DNA of 64,000 nt from Dehalococcoidia bacterium (GTDB lineage Bacteria > Chloroflexota > Dehalococcoidia > Lucifugimonadales > Lucifugimonadaceae): NCBI GenBank assembly GCA_012959765.1, contig DUCO01000030.1, forward strand, positions 124,001 to 188,000. Reading direction: 5' to 3'. Position numbers and translations under genes: made by a program. A model generated the notes under the pieces. It worked only from the letters and a program-made list of their open reading frames with translations. It searched no databases and had not been told where the DNA came from. Below, piece after piece: positions 41,917-49,382 of the stretch. Every line of letters starts with the position of its first letter. The first letter of the stretch is position 1.

Positions 41917-43271
41917 CTTGCGCCACACATGTCGTACGCGATCGCCAACATACTCCGAGTTCCGCTAATCAGTGAAGCGATACCGACCGATTCATCGGTG
42001 CCGTGCGCCCGAGAAAGCATCGGGTCGTCATCCGGGTGGGCTCCTGTGAAGCCGTAAGTGATAATCCCCAGATTTCGCGTGAATCTCGAATCGGTGAACC
42101 CGTTGCTTATCGCCGGAATCCACTGGATATCGTCTCGTCCAACCGCTGCCGCCTGTGCCTTGCGAATCGAATCGGTCAGTTCGGTTTCGAACTCAGAGGA
42201 GTTGGGAACCGACATGTAGTCAATCTCGTATTCCAATCCGTCGATTCCCTCAAACGTCTGGTCCAACTGAGTTCGCACATACGCTTCCTCCTGGAAAGGC
42301 AAAGTACGAATGTCGCAGGTCAGCTTTATCTCTTCAGGAACGCTGTTCGACTTGATACCGCCCGACATCATGGTCGGTGTCAGTGTCATCCTCGATAGCG
42401 CCCTGAACATCGATCCAAGCCGAGGTGAGGTCTCGTTCAACTCCGCCACTATGCGGTCGATGTTCATCGGTGAAGGCTTTTCCTCTATGCCGAACCTTCC
42501 GACATGTTTGAATATCTCAAGTGAAGTATCGAGTTCAGGCCGATAGCCCTCGATAGCGCCAATCGCCCTCGCCAGCCGGTAACTGGCGTTCACACCCGTC
42601 CACGGCACCGAAGCATGCGCACTCTCACCACGCAGGGTGATTTGGAGTTCCATCCGCCCCTTCTCGCCAGTTCCAAGCAAATAAGTAAGCGTGTTGCCCA
42701 TCTCGACGGGAGTTCCGCCGCCTTCATTCACCGCGAACTGCGACTTCAGTGCCTCTGGGTGATTATCAGCGAGCCACCCGAATCCCCAGCGACCTCCATG
42801 CTCTTCATCCGCCCCGCTCACCAAACGCAGGCCATGATCCAGCCGCACGCCGGAACGCTTCATGATCGCCATCGCCATCAACTGACACGTCAACAACGCC
42901 TTGCAGTCTGAAGCCCCACGACCGTAAACACGGCCTTCAGAAATCTCGGCAGCAAACGGTTCCCAGTTCCACTTGGTCTCATCTTCAACCGGAACAACAT
43001 CAAGGTGCGACATCAGCATTAATCGGGTGTCATTATCATCGCCCGGGTACACAGAAATAATGTTTCCGCGATCAGGATCGCGAGCAAGAATCTCAGACGA
43101 AAGGCCATCCTGTTCGAGCCAGTCCCTGATGAACTCTGCCACAGCTGTTTCGCCGCCGGTTGGCATGAACCCTGTGTTGACCGACGGGATTCGAACTAGC
43201 GTTTGTTCAAGTTCAACTATTTCATTCGTTGCCGATTCGACCTGATCGAGCAAGCTTTGAAGTGATGGCAT
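41913..43271 (-). CDS. M20-family metallopeptidase/deacylase
   Basis: A dinuclear-metal hydrolase of 452 residues (ArgE/DapE/CPG2 type). MLMSHLDVVPVE contains the first metal His and Asp, followed by GRGASDCKALL. The bridging and catalytic glutamates are in VSGADEEHGGRWG and NEGGG. A dimerisation lid lies from about 200 to 330 (GESAHASVPWTG), and the last His is in RAHGTDESVGI. It cleaves an amide such as an N-acyl amino acid or peptide. It is the first gene in the operon with the DinB-like and sulfatase genes, all coupled by ATGA overlaps. Confidence 0.88.
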   Translation of the reverse strand: MPSLQSLLDQVESATNEIVELEQTLVRIPSVNTGFMPTGGETAVAEFIRDWLEQDGLSSEILARDPDRGNIISVYPGDDNDTRLMLMSHLDVVPVEDETKWNWEPFAAEISEGRVYGRGASDCKALLTCQLMAMAIMKRSGVRLDHGLRLVSGADEEHGGRWGFGWLADNHPEALKSQFAVNEGGGTPVEMGNTLTYLLGTGEKGRMELQITLRGESAHASVPWTGVNASYRLARAIGAIEGYRPELDTSLEIFKHVGRFGIEEKPSPMNIDRIVAELNETSPRLGSMFRALSRMTLTPTMMSGGIKSNSVPEEIKLTCDIRTLPFQEEAYVRTQLDQTFEGIDGLEYEIDYMSVPNSSEFETELTDSIRKAQAAAVGRDDIQWIPAISNGFTDSRFTRNLGIITYGFTGAHPDDDPMLSRAHGTDESVGIASLISGTRSMLAIAYDMCGAR

Positions 43272-43455
43272 TCGTTGACCCTCGGAGACCGTTGATGATT
43301 ATCTTGTGTTCCGGAAGCTAGCATTCACACTTCGGGCGGTCAACGAACGGCATTCGGAAAACGACTCGAAATTAACCAAAAAAAAGATGACGCCGAAACT
43401 CGACGGCATCTTTCAATTCAAAAATTCATGCCACAACTTGCCGCGCCCAGAACCA

Positions 43456-43535
43456 CCTATCCTCCCCCGGACCGGCGGAGTTAGAGGGGGAGATTGCGAC
43501 GCGCTACCAAGTCGTCCGACGACGCCCGGAGCAAT
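43456..43535 (-). repeat. Dispersed repeat, copy 2 (partner of 465-545)
   Basis: The minus strand reads TTGCTCCGGGCGTCGTCGGA followed by CGACTTGGTAGC, matching 465-500. It begins 6 nt after the NYN gene stop. The rest of 43272-43540 shows no gene. Confidence 0.75.
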
Positions 43536-43540
43536 AACGC

Positions 43541-44659
43541 CTATTCTTCACTATCGCTCGATAACCCAAGTCGTCCACGCCAGTTACGGCGCCGAGTTGG
43601 GCTACCAACTGGCTCCGCAGAATCAGATGATCCGCCAGAAGATCCAGAAGAATCGCTCTTGACAGGTTCTGGATCTGACTTAGCTGTGGAAGCTGCAGTC
43701 GCAGGAGTAGATTTCCTCAACGCAGGTGGCTTCGGAGCCGAACGTCCGTTGCTCGTACCGTTTGCGGCACCACTACCAACTCGACGTCGAGTAGGTGTTC
43801 GCCGCATCGAGCCACCGGCTGCCGACTCAGTTGCTGCCTCTTCTTTGGTCGTCTCTGGCGCTGCTTCTGCAGCTGCCGTCTTTCGAGCCGCAGGCCTACG
43901 AGTTCGAGTAGTTGGAGAGCGCCGGGTCTTTGTTCCCGCAGCCGACGTAGCCGAACTTGAAGAACCTCTTCGAGAGCTTGAGCGTCGTGAAGTAGCTGCC
44001 TTGGTCGCAGCCTTGTCTTCACCGTTTGGTGAAGCGGCCTCGTCAGTAACCTCGGGTCGAGACGCAGCTGCTGAACGTGATCGAGCCTGTGCCCGAGTCA
44101 TCCACAATCCAGTAAACCACGTCTTATTGAACTTCTGCACAACGTCGGCAACTCGTGCCGACTCTGCCGAAAGGTTCATGTCGAAGGCTGCCACTTCAAT
44201 GTGCTTACCAACATTTTTTACGGCCTGCAGAGCCGGATAGAAATCAGCATCACCACTCACAACAATTGCCGTGTCGTAGTGATCGTTGTAAGCATTGGTA
44301 ACCACGTCGGTCGCCAGCATTACGTCGACGCCTTTTTCAACCATAATGTCGCCACGTTGCTTCCAGATTCCCAATCGAACCTCAACGTAAGGCGTGTCGT
44401 ACATCGAATCTAGAAATTTTTGCTGCTCGATACCCATGTTCGGGTTCGTGTCAGATTCCTGCTTGATGTTGTAGTAATAAATTCTCTGCAGCTTGCGTCC
44501 GTTGGCGAGTTTCATCGCGAACTTGTCGAACTGGAGATCGTGCCTGCCACAGCTCTGAGTGAGCACGTGATACAGGTTGCTTCCGTCGATGAATACCATC
44601 ACGCGTTCGTTCTCGCGGTTTGTCGGTACTGTCGACGCTTTAGAAGACTTCGAAGGCAT
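43541..44659 (-). CDS. NYN-domain (LabA/DUF88-like) nuclease with disordered tail
   Basis: 372 residues. The NYN/PIN-like catalytic domain (about residues 18-185) is intact: VMVFIDGSNLYHVL, KGVDVMLATDVVTNAYNDHYDTAIVVSGDADFYP and EVAAFDMN, which supply the acidic metal residues of a predicted RNase. The remaining about 185 residues are a low-complexity Ser/Arg/Ala/Thr/Pro-rich tail with many basic clusters (TRTRRPAARK), probably disordered and nucleic-acid binding. LabA-type proteins are often tied to RNA turnover. It is monocistronic. Confidence 0.8.
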   Translation of the reverse strand: MPSKSSKASTVPTNRENERVMVFIDGSNLYHVLTQSCGRHDLQFDKFAMKLANGRKLQRIYYYNIKQESDTNPNMGIEQQKFLDSMYDTPYVEVRLGIWKQRGDIMVEKGVDVMLATDVVTNAYNDHYDTAIVVSGDADFYPALQAVKNVGKHIEVAAFDMNLSAESARVADVVQKFNKTWFTGLWMTRAQARSRSAAASRPEVTDEAASPNGEDKAATKAATSRRSSSRRGSSSSATSAAGTKTRRSPTTRTRRPAARKTAAAEAAPETTKEEAATESAAGGSMRRTPTRRRVGSGAANGTSNGRSAPKPPALRKSTPATAASTAKSDPEPVKSDSSGSSGGSSDSAEPVGSPTRRRNWRGRLGLSSDSEE

Positions 44660-45043
44660 TTAAGCCACCACCTAATAAGTCTCGCCGTACGCGCAGCCTC
44701 TTAGGGCTCGCTCTTCCGGCGGCTATTTTTCACAGGTGAGTCATGGGAGGCGGAGGCGGGGAGGATTCATATAAATCAGATATTTGCTGTCGCCCTATTC
44801 GACTTCACCATTACATTCTACCCCTTAATCTCGATTGCCCAACGAGCAAACTATCCAACCCATGCTGGTATTAACGCCAAGACCAACTCGGTTTCACTCT
44901 CCCGATAACTCACTTGACTCTCAGCGACATCCCAAACATTATTGCCTTGCAGAACGGTATTACCGAATAAGCTCACGCCAACACACACAGTGAGCGCACT
45001 ACAAAAATCGTCACAAGAAACCCCTAAAAAGCCAAGAATCATC
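44660..45043. other. Intergenic, no gene seen
   Basis: A divergent region between the NYN gene and the propeller gene. No repeats of the families above, RNA gene or clear promoter motif were recognised. Confidence 0.5.
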
Positions 45044-45736
45044 ATGATATCCACTAAACAAATCGAATCACCGTGCGAGATGCCCAATGGCCTTCAATGG
45101 ACCGACGAGGGCCTGTTCGTAATGGATCAGAAGACCGATAACGTCTACGTGGTCGACGAAACCGGCAAGCTTCTCCGAACAATCAACACCCCAACAGCCA
45201 ACGGATCAGGAATCACAGTTGGAGGCGGATTTCTGTGGACTGCCTCGAACGGTCACTCAACATCACGCCCTGAACGATCAACCGATACAGGTCTGGGATA
45301 TATCTACAAACTTGATTTAATAACCGGCGAGCCCGTCGATCGCTTTCGCACTCCCGATGGCGGTGGCATCCACGGTATCGAATGGGACGACGGGAAGATC
45401 TGGGTTACCGCGTTCCAACCACTGGCCATCTATCTGATGGACCCCGCCGACGACTACAAAATTGTTCACAGTTTCAATGTTGAGCTAACTCGTCTGCACG
45501 GATTGGCAAGGGTTCCCGACGGCCTGTGGTGCGCCCACACAACCGACAATGTGATTGTGAAGTACGACATCGAAAACGGCGACGAAAAGGAACGAATCAC
45601 TCTCGATCCAGGCGATGCGTACGTTCATGGTCTTTCGATTAAAGACGGCGAACTGTGGTACGCCGATGCCAACTTTGCCGGAAAGCACAACACCGCAACG
45701 GTCGGTACGTCAGAAATCGGAATACTCAAGGTTTAG
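45044..45736 (+). CDS. Beta-propeller (SMP-30/NHL-like) protein
   Basis: 230 residues from ATG 45044 (MISTKQIESPCEMPNGLQW); the tracked start at 44942 has 34 extra unsupported residues. It contains repeated strand blocks such as GLFVMDQKTDNVYVVDE, GFLWTASNGHST, GGIHGIEWDDGKIWVTAF, ARVPDGLWCAHTTDN and LSIKDGELWYADANF, which are propeller-like with conserved W/D-G turns. There is no signal peptide. Related proteins are lactonases or sugar/lipid-binding propellers. It precedes a lactonase-like amidohydrolase gene by 57 nt, so they may act together on lactones (inference). Confidence 0.65.
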   Translation: MISTKQIESPCEMPNGLQWTDEGLFVMDQKTDNVYVVDETGKLLRTINTPTANGSGITVGGGFLWTASNGHSTSRPERSTDTGLGYIYKLDLITGEPVDRFRTPDGGGIHGIEWDDGKIWVTAFQPLAIYLMDPADDYKIVHSFNVELTRLHGLARVPDGLWCAHTTDNVIVKYDIENGDEKERITLDPGDAYVHGLSIKDGELWYADANFAGKHNTATVGTSEIGILKV

Positions 45737-45793
45737 TAGTAACATGTTGCGGGCGTTGGGCGGCAATGCCCGCAACTATTCGAGGTGCTAGGA

Positions 45794-46639
45794 TTGACCC
45801 AGATTCCAGTTGTAGATAGCCACCATCATTTTTGGGAAATCGAGCGATTCGACTACTCGTGGATGCCCGAAGGCAGTCCGCTGGCAACCGATTACGGCCC
45901 CGATGATCTGGCACCACTCGTTCAAGAAGCGGGTGTCGACTACACCGTTATCGTTCAGGCAGTTTCTTCGCCCGACGAAGCGCTGTGGCTGCTGGAATTT
46001 GCCGAACAGCACGAGTTCATCGCCGGCGTTGTTGGCTGGGTCGATCTAACCGACCTGGACGTCCCCTACACACTCGATGAGTTACAACGAAGCAAATACT
46101 TCAAAGGTGTGCGCCACATTTGGGAAGGCGAAAACGACCCCGGCTGGATAGTTAATTCGGGCGCTATTAACGGCTTAAAGGAACTCGTACGCCGGCGCCT
46201 TACCTTCGACTTTCTCGCCAAGCCCCCCAACCTGCCATTCATCCCGCAAGTGATGGACCAGGTACCCGACCTCAAAGCCGTGGTCGATCACATCGCTAAA
46301 CCCTTAATAGCCGATCACACCGTGGAACCCTGGCTCAGCGACCTGCGCAAAGTGGCGAGTATCAACGGTATCCACTGCAAAGTATCGGGAATGATCGCCG
46401 AAGCCGATCAGCAAAACTGGACCATCGACGATCTCCGGCCGTACGTGCACCACGTTCTCGGCATGTTTGGTCCCGACAGGCTGATGTTTGGAACCGATTG
46501 GCCCGTATGCACTCTGGCTGGTGAATATAAAACCGTGGCCGACACCACGAGAGAAATTCTCAAGTCGTTGTCACCAGCCGATAAGGCAGGTGTATTCGGT
46601 GGTAACGCAAACCGCTTCTACGGGCTAAATCTGGCGTAG
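45794..46639 (+). CDS. Amidohydrolase-family lactonase (L-fuconolactonase/PDC-hydrolase-like)
   Basis: 281 residues, amidohydrolase_2 TIM barrel. The opening IPVVDSHHHFWEIERFDYSW carries the H-x-H motif. Further ligands are in VVDHIAKP, HCKVSGM and MFGTDWPVCTLAGEY with the catalytic Asp. This is the L-fuconolactonase/2-pyrone-dicarboxylate lactonase subgroup that opens sugar or pyrone lactones. I prefer TTG 45794 with GAGG 8 nt upstream over GTG 45785. It is consistent with use of sugar-acid lactones. Confidence 0.8.
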   Translation: MTQIPVVDSHHHFWEIERFDYSWMPEGSPLATDYGPDDLAPLVQEAGVDYTVIVQAVSSPDEALWLLEFAEQHEFIAGVVGWVDLTDLDVPYTLDELQRSKYFKGVRHIWEGENDPGWIVNSGAINGLKELVRRRLTFDFLAKPPNLPFIPQVMDQVPDLKAVVDHIAKPLIADHTVEPWLSDLRKVASINGIHCKVSGMIAEADQQNWTIDDLRPYVHHVLGMFGPDRLMFGTDWPVCTLAGEYKTVADTTREILKSLSPADKAGVFGGNANRFYGLNLA

Positions 46640-46927
46640 ACCGCAATTCGGATAGCAGCTCAACCAGTTTTCTGACCACCGTCCCCCCGGTCGCTCGGTG
46701 GTTCCAGCATCGAATTGCTCCAAATCACCCGGATCCGCGCGCCTGGCCCGATCTGTCCCAGCAATTGCCCACGGCGTGCCAATAGGTAGTTTCTACAGTG
46801 CTATAGGGCATTAGTCCGATGTCAAAACCTCGTATTTATTCGAATATGAATGGGATTAACAGAATCTTGCGGCCGCATGGGCGGTCGTTACAACTATGAG
46901 ATATGAACTCAAGGAGCACTTGCCATC

Positions 46928-47425
46928 ATGTCTGAGAACACGGGTGTAACCGCAGAGCGCCAGCTCTTCGTATTCGACCTCAACGAAGAGGCATACGGCG
47001 TAGACATCAGCGCTGTCCGTGAAATCATTCGCATGCAGGAAATTACCCGCGTGCCTCGAGCCCCAGAATTTATCGAGGGTGTCATTAACCTCCGCGTAAA
47101 GGTCATTCCAGTGGTCGAACTTCGAGAACGGTTCTCCATGCCGGGAACAGAACGAACAGATGAACACCGAATCGTCGTCGTCGACGTAGAGGGCCAGAAC
47201 ATCGGCATGGTTGTCGATGCAGTGACGGAAGTCAGCCGCATCCCATCCAGCTCGATCGAGCCACCCCCTTCGGTGATCACAACCAACGACTCTGAGTACC
47301 TGACCGGTATCGTCAAGACGGATGAGAAACTCATCATCCTCCTCGACATCGCCAAGGTCATCAGTGACACAGAGCAGGCTGAACTCGAAATCGTTCAGCA
47401 GTCGCCCGACGCTCTTGCCGCTTAG
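46928..47425 (+). CDS. CheW-domain chemotaxis adaptor (stand-alone)
   Basis: 165 residues, one CheW domain. It begins RQLFVFDLNEEAYGVDISAVREIIRMQEITRVPRAPEFIEGVINLRVKVIPVVELRERFSM, the canonical CheW beginning with NLR. It then runs through IVVVDVEGQNIGMVVDAVTEVSRI and ILLDIAKVI. CheW links receptors to the CheA kinase. There is no CheA, receptor or flagellar gene in the window, so this is an orphan or the partner genes are elsewhere. AAGGAG lies 12 nt before ATG. The end is closed by a strong terminator. Confidence 0.88.
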   Translation: MSENTGVTAERQLFVFDLNEEAYGVDISAVREIIRMQEITRVPRAPEFIEGVINLRVKVIPVVELRERFSMPGTERTDEHRIVVVDVEGQNIGMVVDAVTEVSRIPSSSIEPPPSVITTNDSEYLTGIVKTDEKLIILLDIAKVISDTEQAELEIVQQSPDALAA

Positions 47426-47438
47426 TCAGTAAAGCAAA

Positions 47439-47494
47439 AGCGAACCTAAAAGAAGCACCGAGTCTTTCGACTCGGTGCTTCTTTTAGGTTCGCT
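47439..47494 (+). terminator. Strong terminator hairpin after cheW
   Basis: AGCGAACCTAAAAGAAGCAC and its complement pair over 24 bp around TCTTTCGA. The 3' arm holds CTTCTTTTAGG. It probably also ends the convergent monooxygenase-family gene. Confidence 0.85.
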
Positions 47495-47528
47495 AATTCA
47501 ATACCTGTGCGGAAAGCTTAGCCAACAC

Positions 47529-48224
47529 CTACCAGCCAGGCTTGCCAGAACTCCATGCCCAGTTGTCGGGCGGCCATACGTTACGACCAATTCGAGCACC
47601 ACCAACGCGGCTCGTGTCATACATGTCCTCCACCGTCTCAACCCACGTCTTAATGTGAGGAGTGCCCCTGTGATACTCAAACGCATCGGGATTGGCGTAC
47701 ACCTCGTACAAATACAGCTCCGTCGGGTCGTTTACGTTCTGATAAACATCAAAGCGCAGGCAACCCTGTTCTTCGTGGGTAGAACCCAGCCCATCGGCTG
47801 AAACCGCTTCGATAAACGCATCGACCTGATCTGCTTTGACGACCTTTGGCGAATGAATAACGTGAAGACTCGACGCAAAGTACTCGTCATCAACAACGTG
47901 CGCCCGATAGGAATCCCAGTTGGCATCCCCACGCGGGAAAACCGGCTTGCAGTACGAAACCCCTATTTCACCATCCATCATGTCGCCGATAGCTTCTTGC
48001 CACACCTTGAAGTGTGGCATTTCACCGTGCGCTTCAACGGCAGCTTCATCGTTGTACACCTCGCAAAATGCAAACGATGTCGGGTCGTTAGTGGCCTGAA
48101 TGATGTCGAACCGACGGCAGCCATGTTCGTTTAAAACTGAACCCTTAGCATCGCCAATCGACGCCTCAATAAAATCTGCAATACGGTCTTCTTTGACCTT
48201 CAAACGCACCATCAGGATGTACAT
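47529..48224 (-). CDS. Tandem ABM-domain (antibiotic biosynthesis monooxygenase-like) protein
   Basis: 231 residues made of two ABM dimeric alpha/beta-barrel modules. The first has VRLKVKEDRIADFIEASIGDAKGSVLNEHGCRRFDIIQ...FCEVYNDEAAVEAH, and the second VKADQVDAFIEAVSADGLGSTHEEQGCLRFDVYQ...LYEVYANPDAFEYH. Single-module relatives (LsrG, YgiN) work as homodimers, so this fusion presumably makes an intramolecular dimer. Heme-independent monooxygenase or isomerase roles are possible. The conserved CxRFD motif recurs in both halves. The two modules may have diverged in activity. Confidence 0.78.
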   Translation of the reverse strand: MYILMVRLKVKEDRIADFIEASIGDAKGSVLNEHGCRRFDIIQATNDPTSFAFCEVYNDEAAVEAHGEMPHFKVWQEAIGDMMDGEIGVSYCKPVFPRGDANWDSYRAHVVDDEYFASSLHVIHSPKVVKADQVDAFIEAVSADGLGSTHEEQGCLRFDVYQNVNDPTELYLYEVYANPDAFEYHRGTPHIKTWVETVEDMYDTSRVGGARIGRNVWPPDNWAWSSGKPGW

Positions 48225-48362
48225 CTCAACTCCAAATTTTCGGGCATGCGAGGGTTATCGTCCCCACATCTGTAACTACTTCATATGCTGGCGGGCAGAG
48301 TATACGCTTGGTGAGCTTCTCCATGAACAACATCAGGTTGCCAACCGTAGGAGGCATCGACG

Positions 48363-49274
48363 ATTTCACCTGTTTCTGAATCGCGTATACGCCAAGATAT
48401 CGAGCTGCTTGCTGCATCGCCAAGGAACTCACTCCACAACGCTATCGAGCATGCGAAAACAGCCGATTGGATAGCCAGCGAATTCGAACGCCTCGGCATG
48501 AACGTTGCACGCCAAACTTTCGACATCCCGCAGCAGTCACCTGCCCGCACTGGCGTCAACATCATTGGCGAACTAAACGCTGCCAGTAACAACTCACCCC
48601 AAACGCTTATCGGCGCTCACTACGACACCGTTCCCGGATCGCCCGGTGCCGATGACAACGCCAGCGGCGTGTCCGCGATGCTGGAGTGCGCAAGAGTGCT
48701 GGTCGCAACCGGCTTTAAACACCGGATCAGTTTCATAGCGTTCGATGCCGAAGAAATACAGACACCGGCGGATGGGCTTCACGGTTCAACCGCATTCGTT
48801 CAAAATCTGAAACCGGGCGACCGACCCTCAGCAGCCATCATCTTCGAATCGATCGGGTTTAGCTCGTCGACTATCAAGCAGCGGCTTCCAAGGTCGTTTC
48901 GCTTCTTGTTCAGGCGTGCCTACAACGCGCTGAAACGCCAGTCTTTTAAAGCCAACTCGCTGCTGATCCTCTCGAAGAGCGAAGGAATAAAGGTATCCAG
49001 ACACCTGGAACAAATCGCCTCGAAACCCGAAGTAAACCTCCCGACACTCCCGCTCGAAGTGCCCAAATGGATGCCTTTAGTGCGCAACCTGCGACGCAGT
49101 GACCACGCGCCATTCTGGCTGGCTGGCATCCCTGCTGTAATGATCAGCGATACCGCTTTTTTCAGAAACCCGTACTACCACCAACCAACCGACACACCAG
49201 AAACAGTCGATGCCAGCATGATCGCTCAAGCAACACGCATGGTGCTTGAGTTTGTTGAGACACAGGACAACTAG
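48363..49274 (+). CDS. M28-family aminopeptidase-like hydrolase (possible ATT start)
   Basis: A zinc-dependent peptidase, 303 residues if started at ATT 48363. The tracked ATG 48498 cuts into the N-terminal helix, because upstream in-frame residues RIRQDIELLAASPRNSLHNA and EHAKTADWIASEFERL look like the M28 start. No ATG/GTG/TTG exists in frame after the TAG at 48348, but ATT at 48363 has a perfect GGAGG 8 nt upstream. Zinc motifs are IGAHYDTVPGSPGADDNASG, AFDAEEIQ (catalytic Glu) and RSDHAPFWLAG. There is no signal peptide. A lost start by mutation is the alternative. Confidence 0.7.
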   Translation: MSPVSESRIRQDIELLAASPRNSLHNAIEHAKTADWIASEFERLGMNVARQTFDIPQQSPARTGVNIIGELNAASNNSPQTLIGAHYDTVPGSPGADDNASGVSAMLECARVLVATGFKHRISFIAFDAEEIQTPADGLHGSTAFVQNLKPGDRPSAAIIFESIGFSSSTIKQRLPRSFRFLFRRAYNALKRQSFKANSLLILSKSEGIKVSRHLEQIASKPEVNLPTLPLEVPKWMPLVRNLRRSDHAPFWLAGIPAVMISDTAFFRNPYYHQPTDTPETVDASMIAQATRMVLEFVETQDN

Positions 49275-49277
49275 CCA

Positions 49278-49324
49278 ATTTCCCAAGCGAAGTCATCGGA
49301 GTCGAGGGATCTGGCGGGGTCGCG
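49278..49324 (+). repeat. 47-nt dispersed repeat, copy 1
   Basis: ATTTCCCAAGCGAAGTCATC followed by GGAGTCGAGGGATC... matches 55074-55120 with six differences. A GGGAGAAG repeat relative follows at about 49340. Confidence 0.75.
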
Positions 49325-49382
49325 CTGCGTTGCCCCCTTCTCCCTCAAGGGAGAAGAAACCAAGCGAGAAACAACGCGCTAA

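Noticed and set aside
43494-44240. Plus-strand ORF over the NYN gene
   Set aside because: Shadow of the low-complexity tail; Ala/Arg-rich with no independent features.
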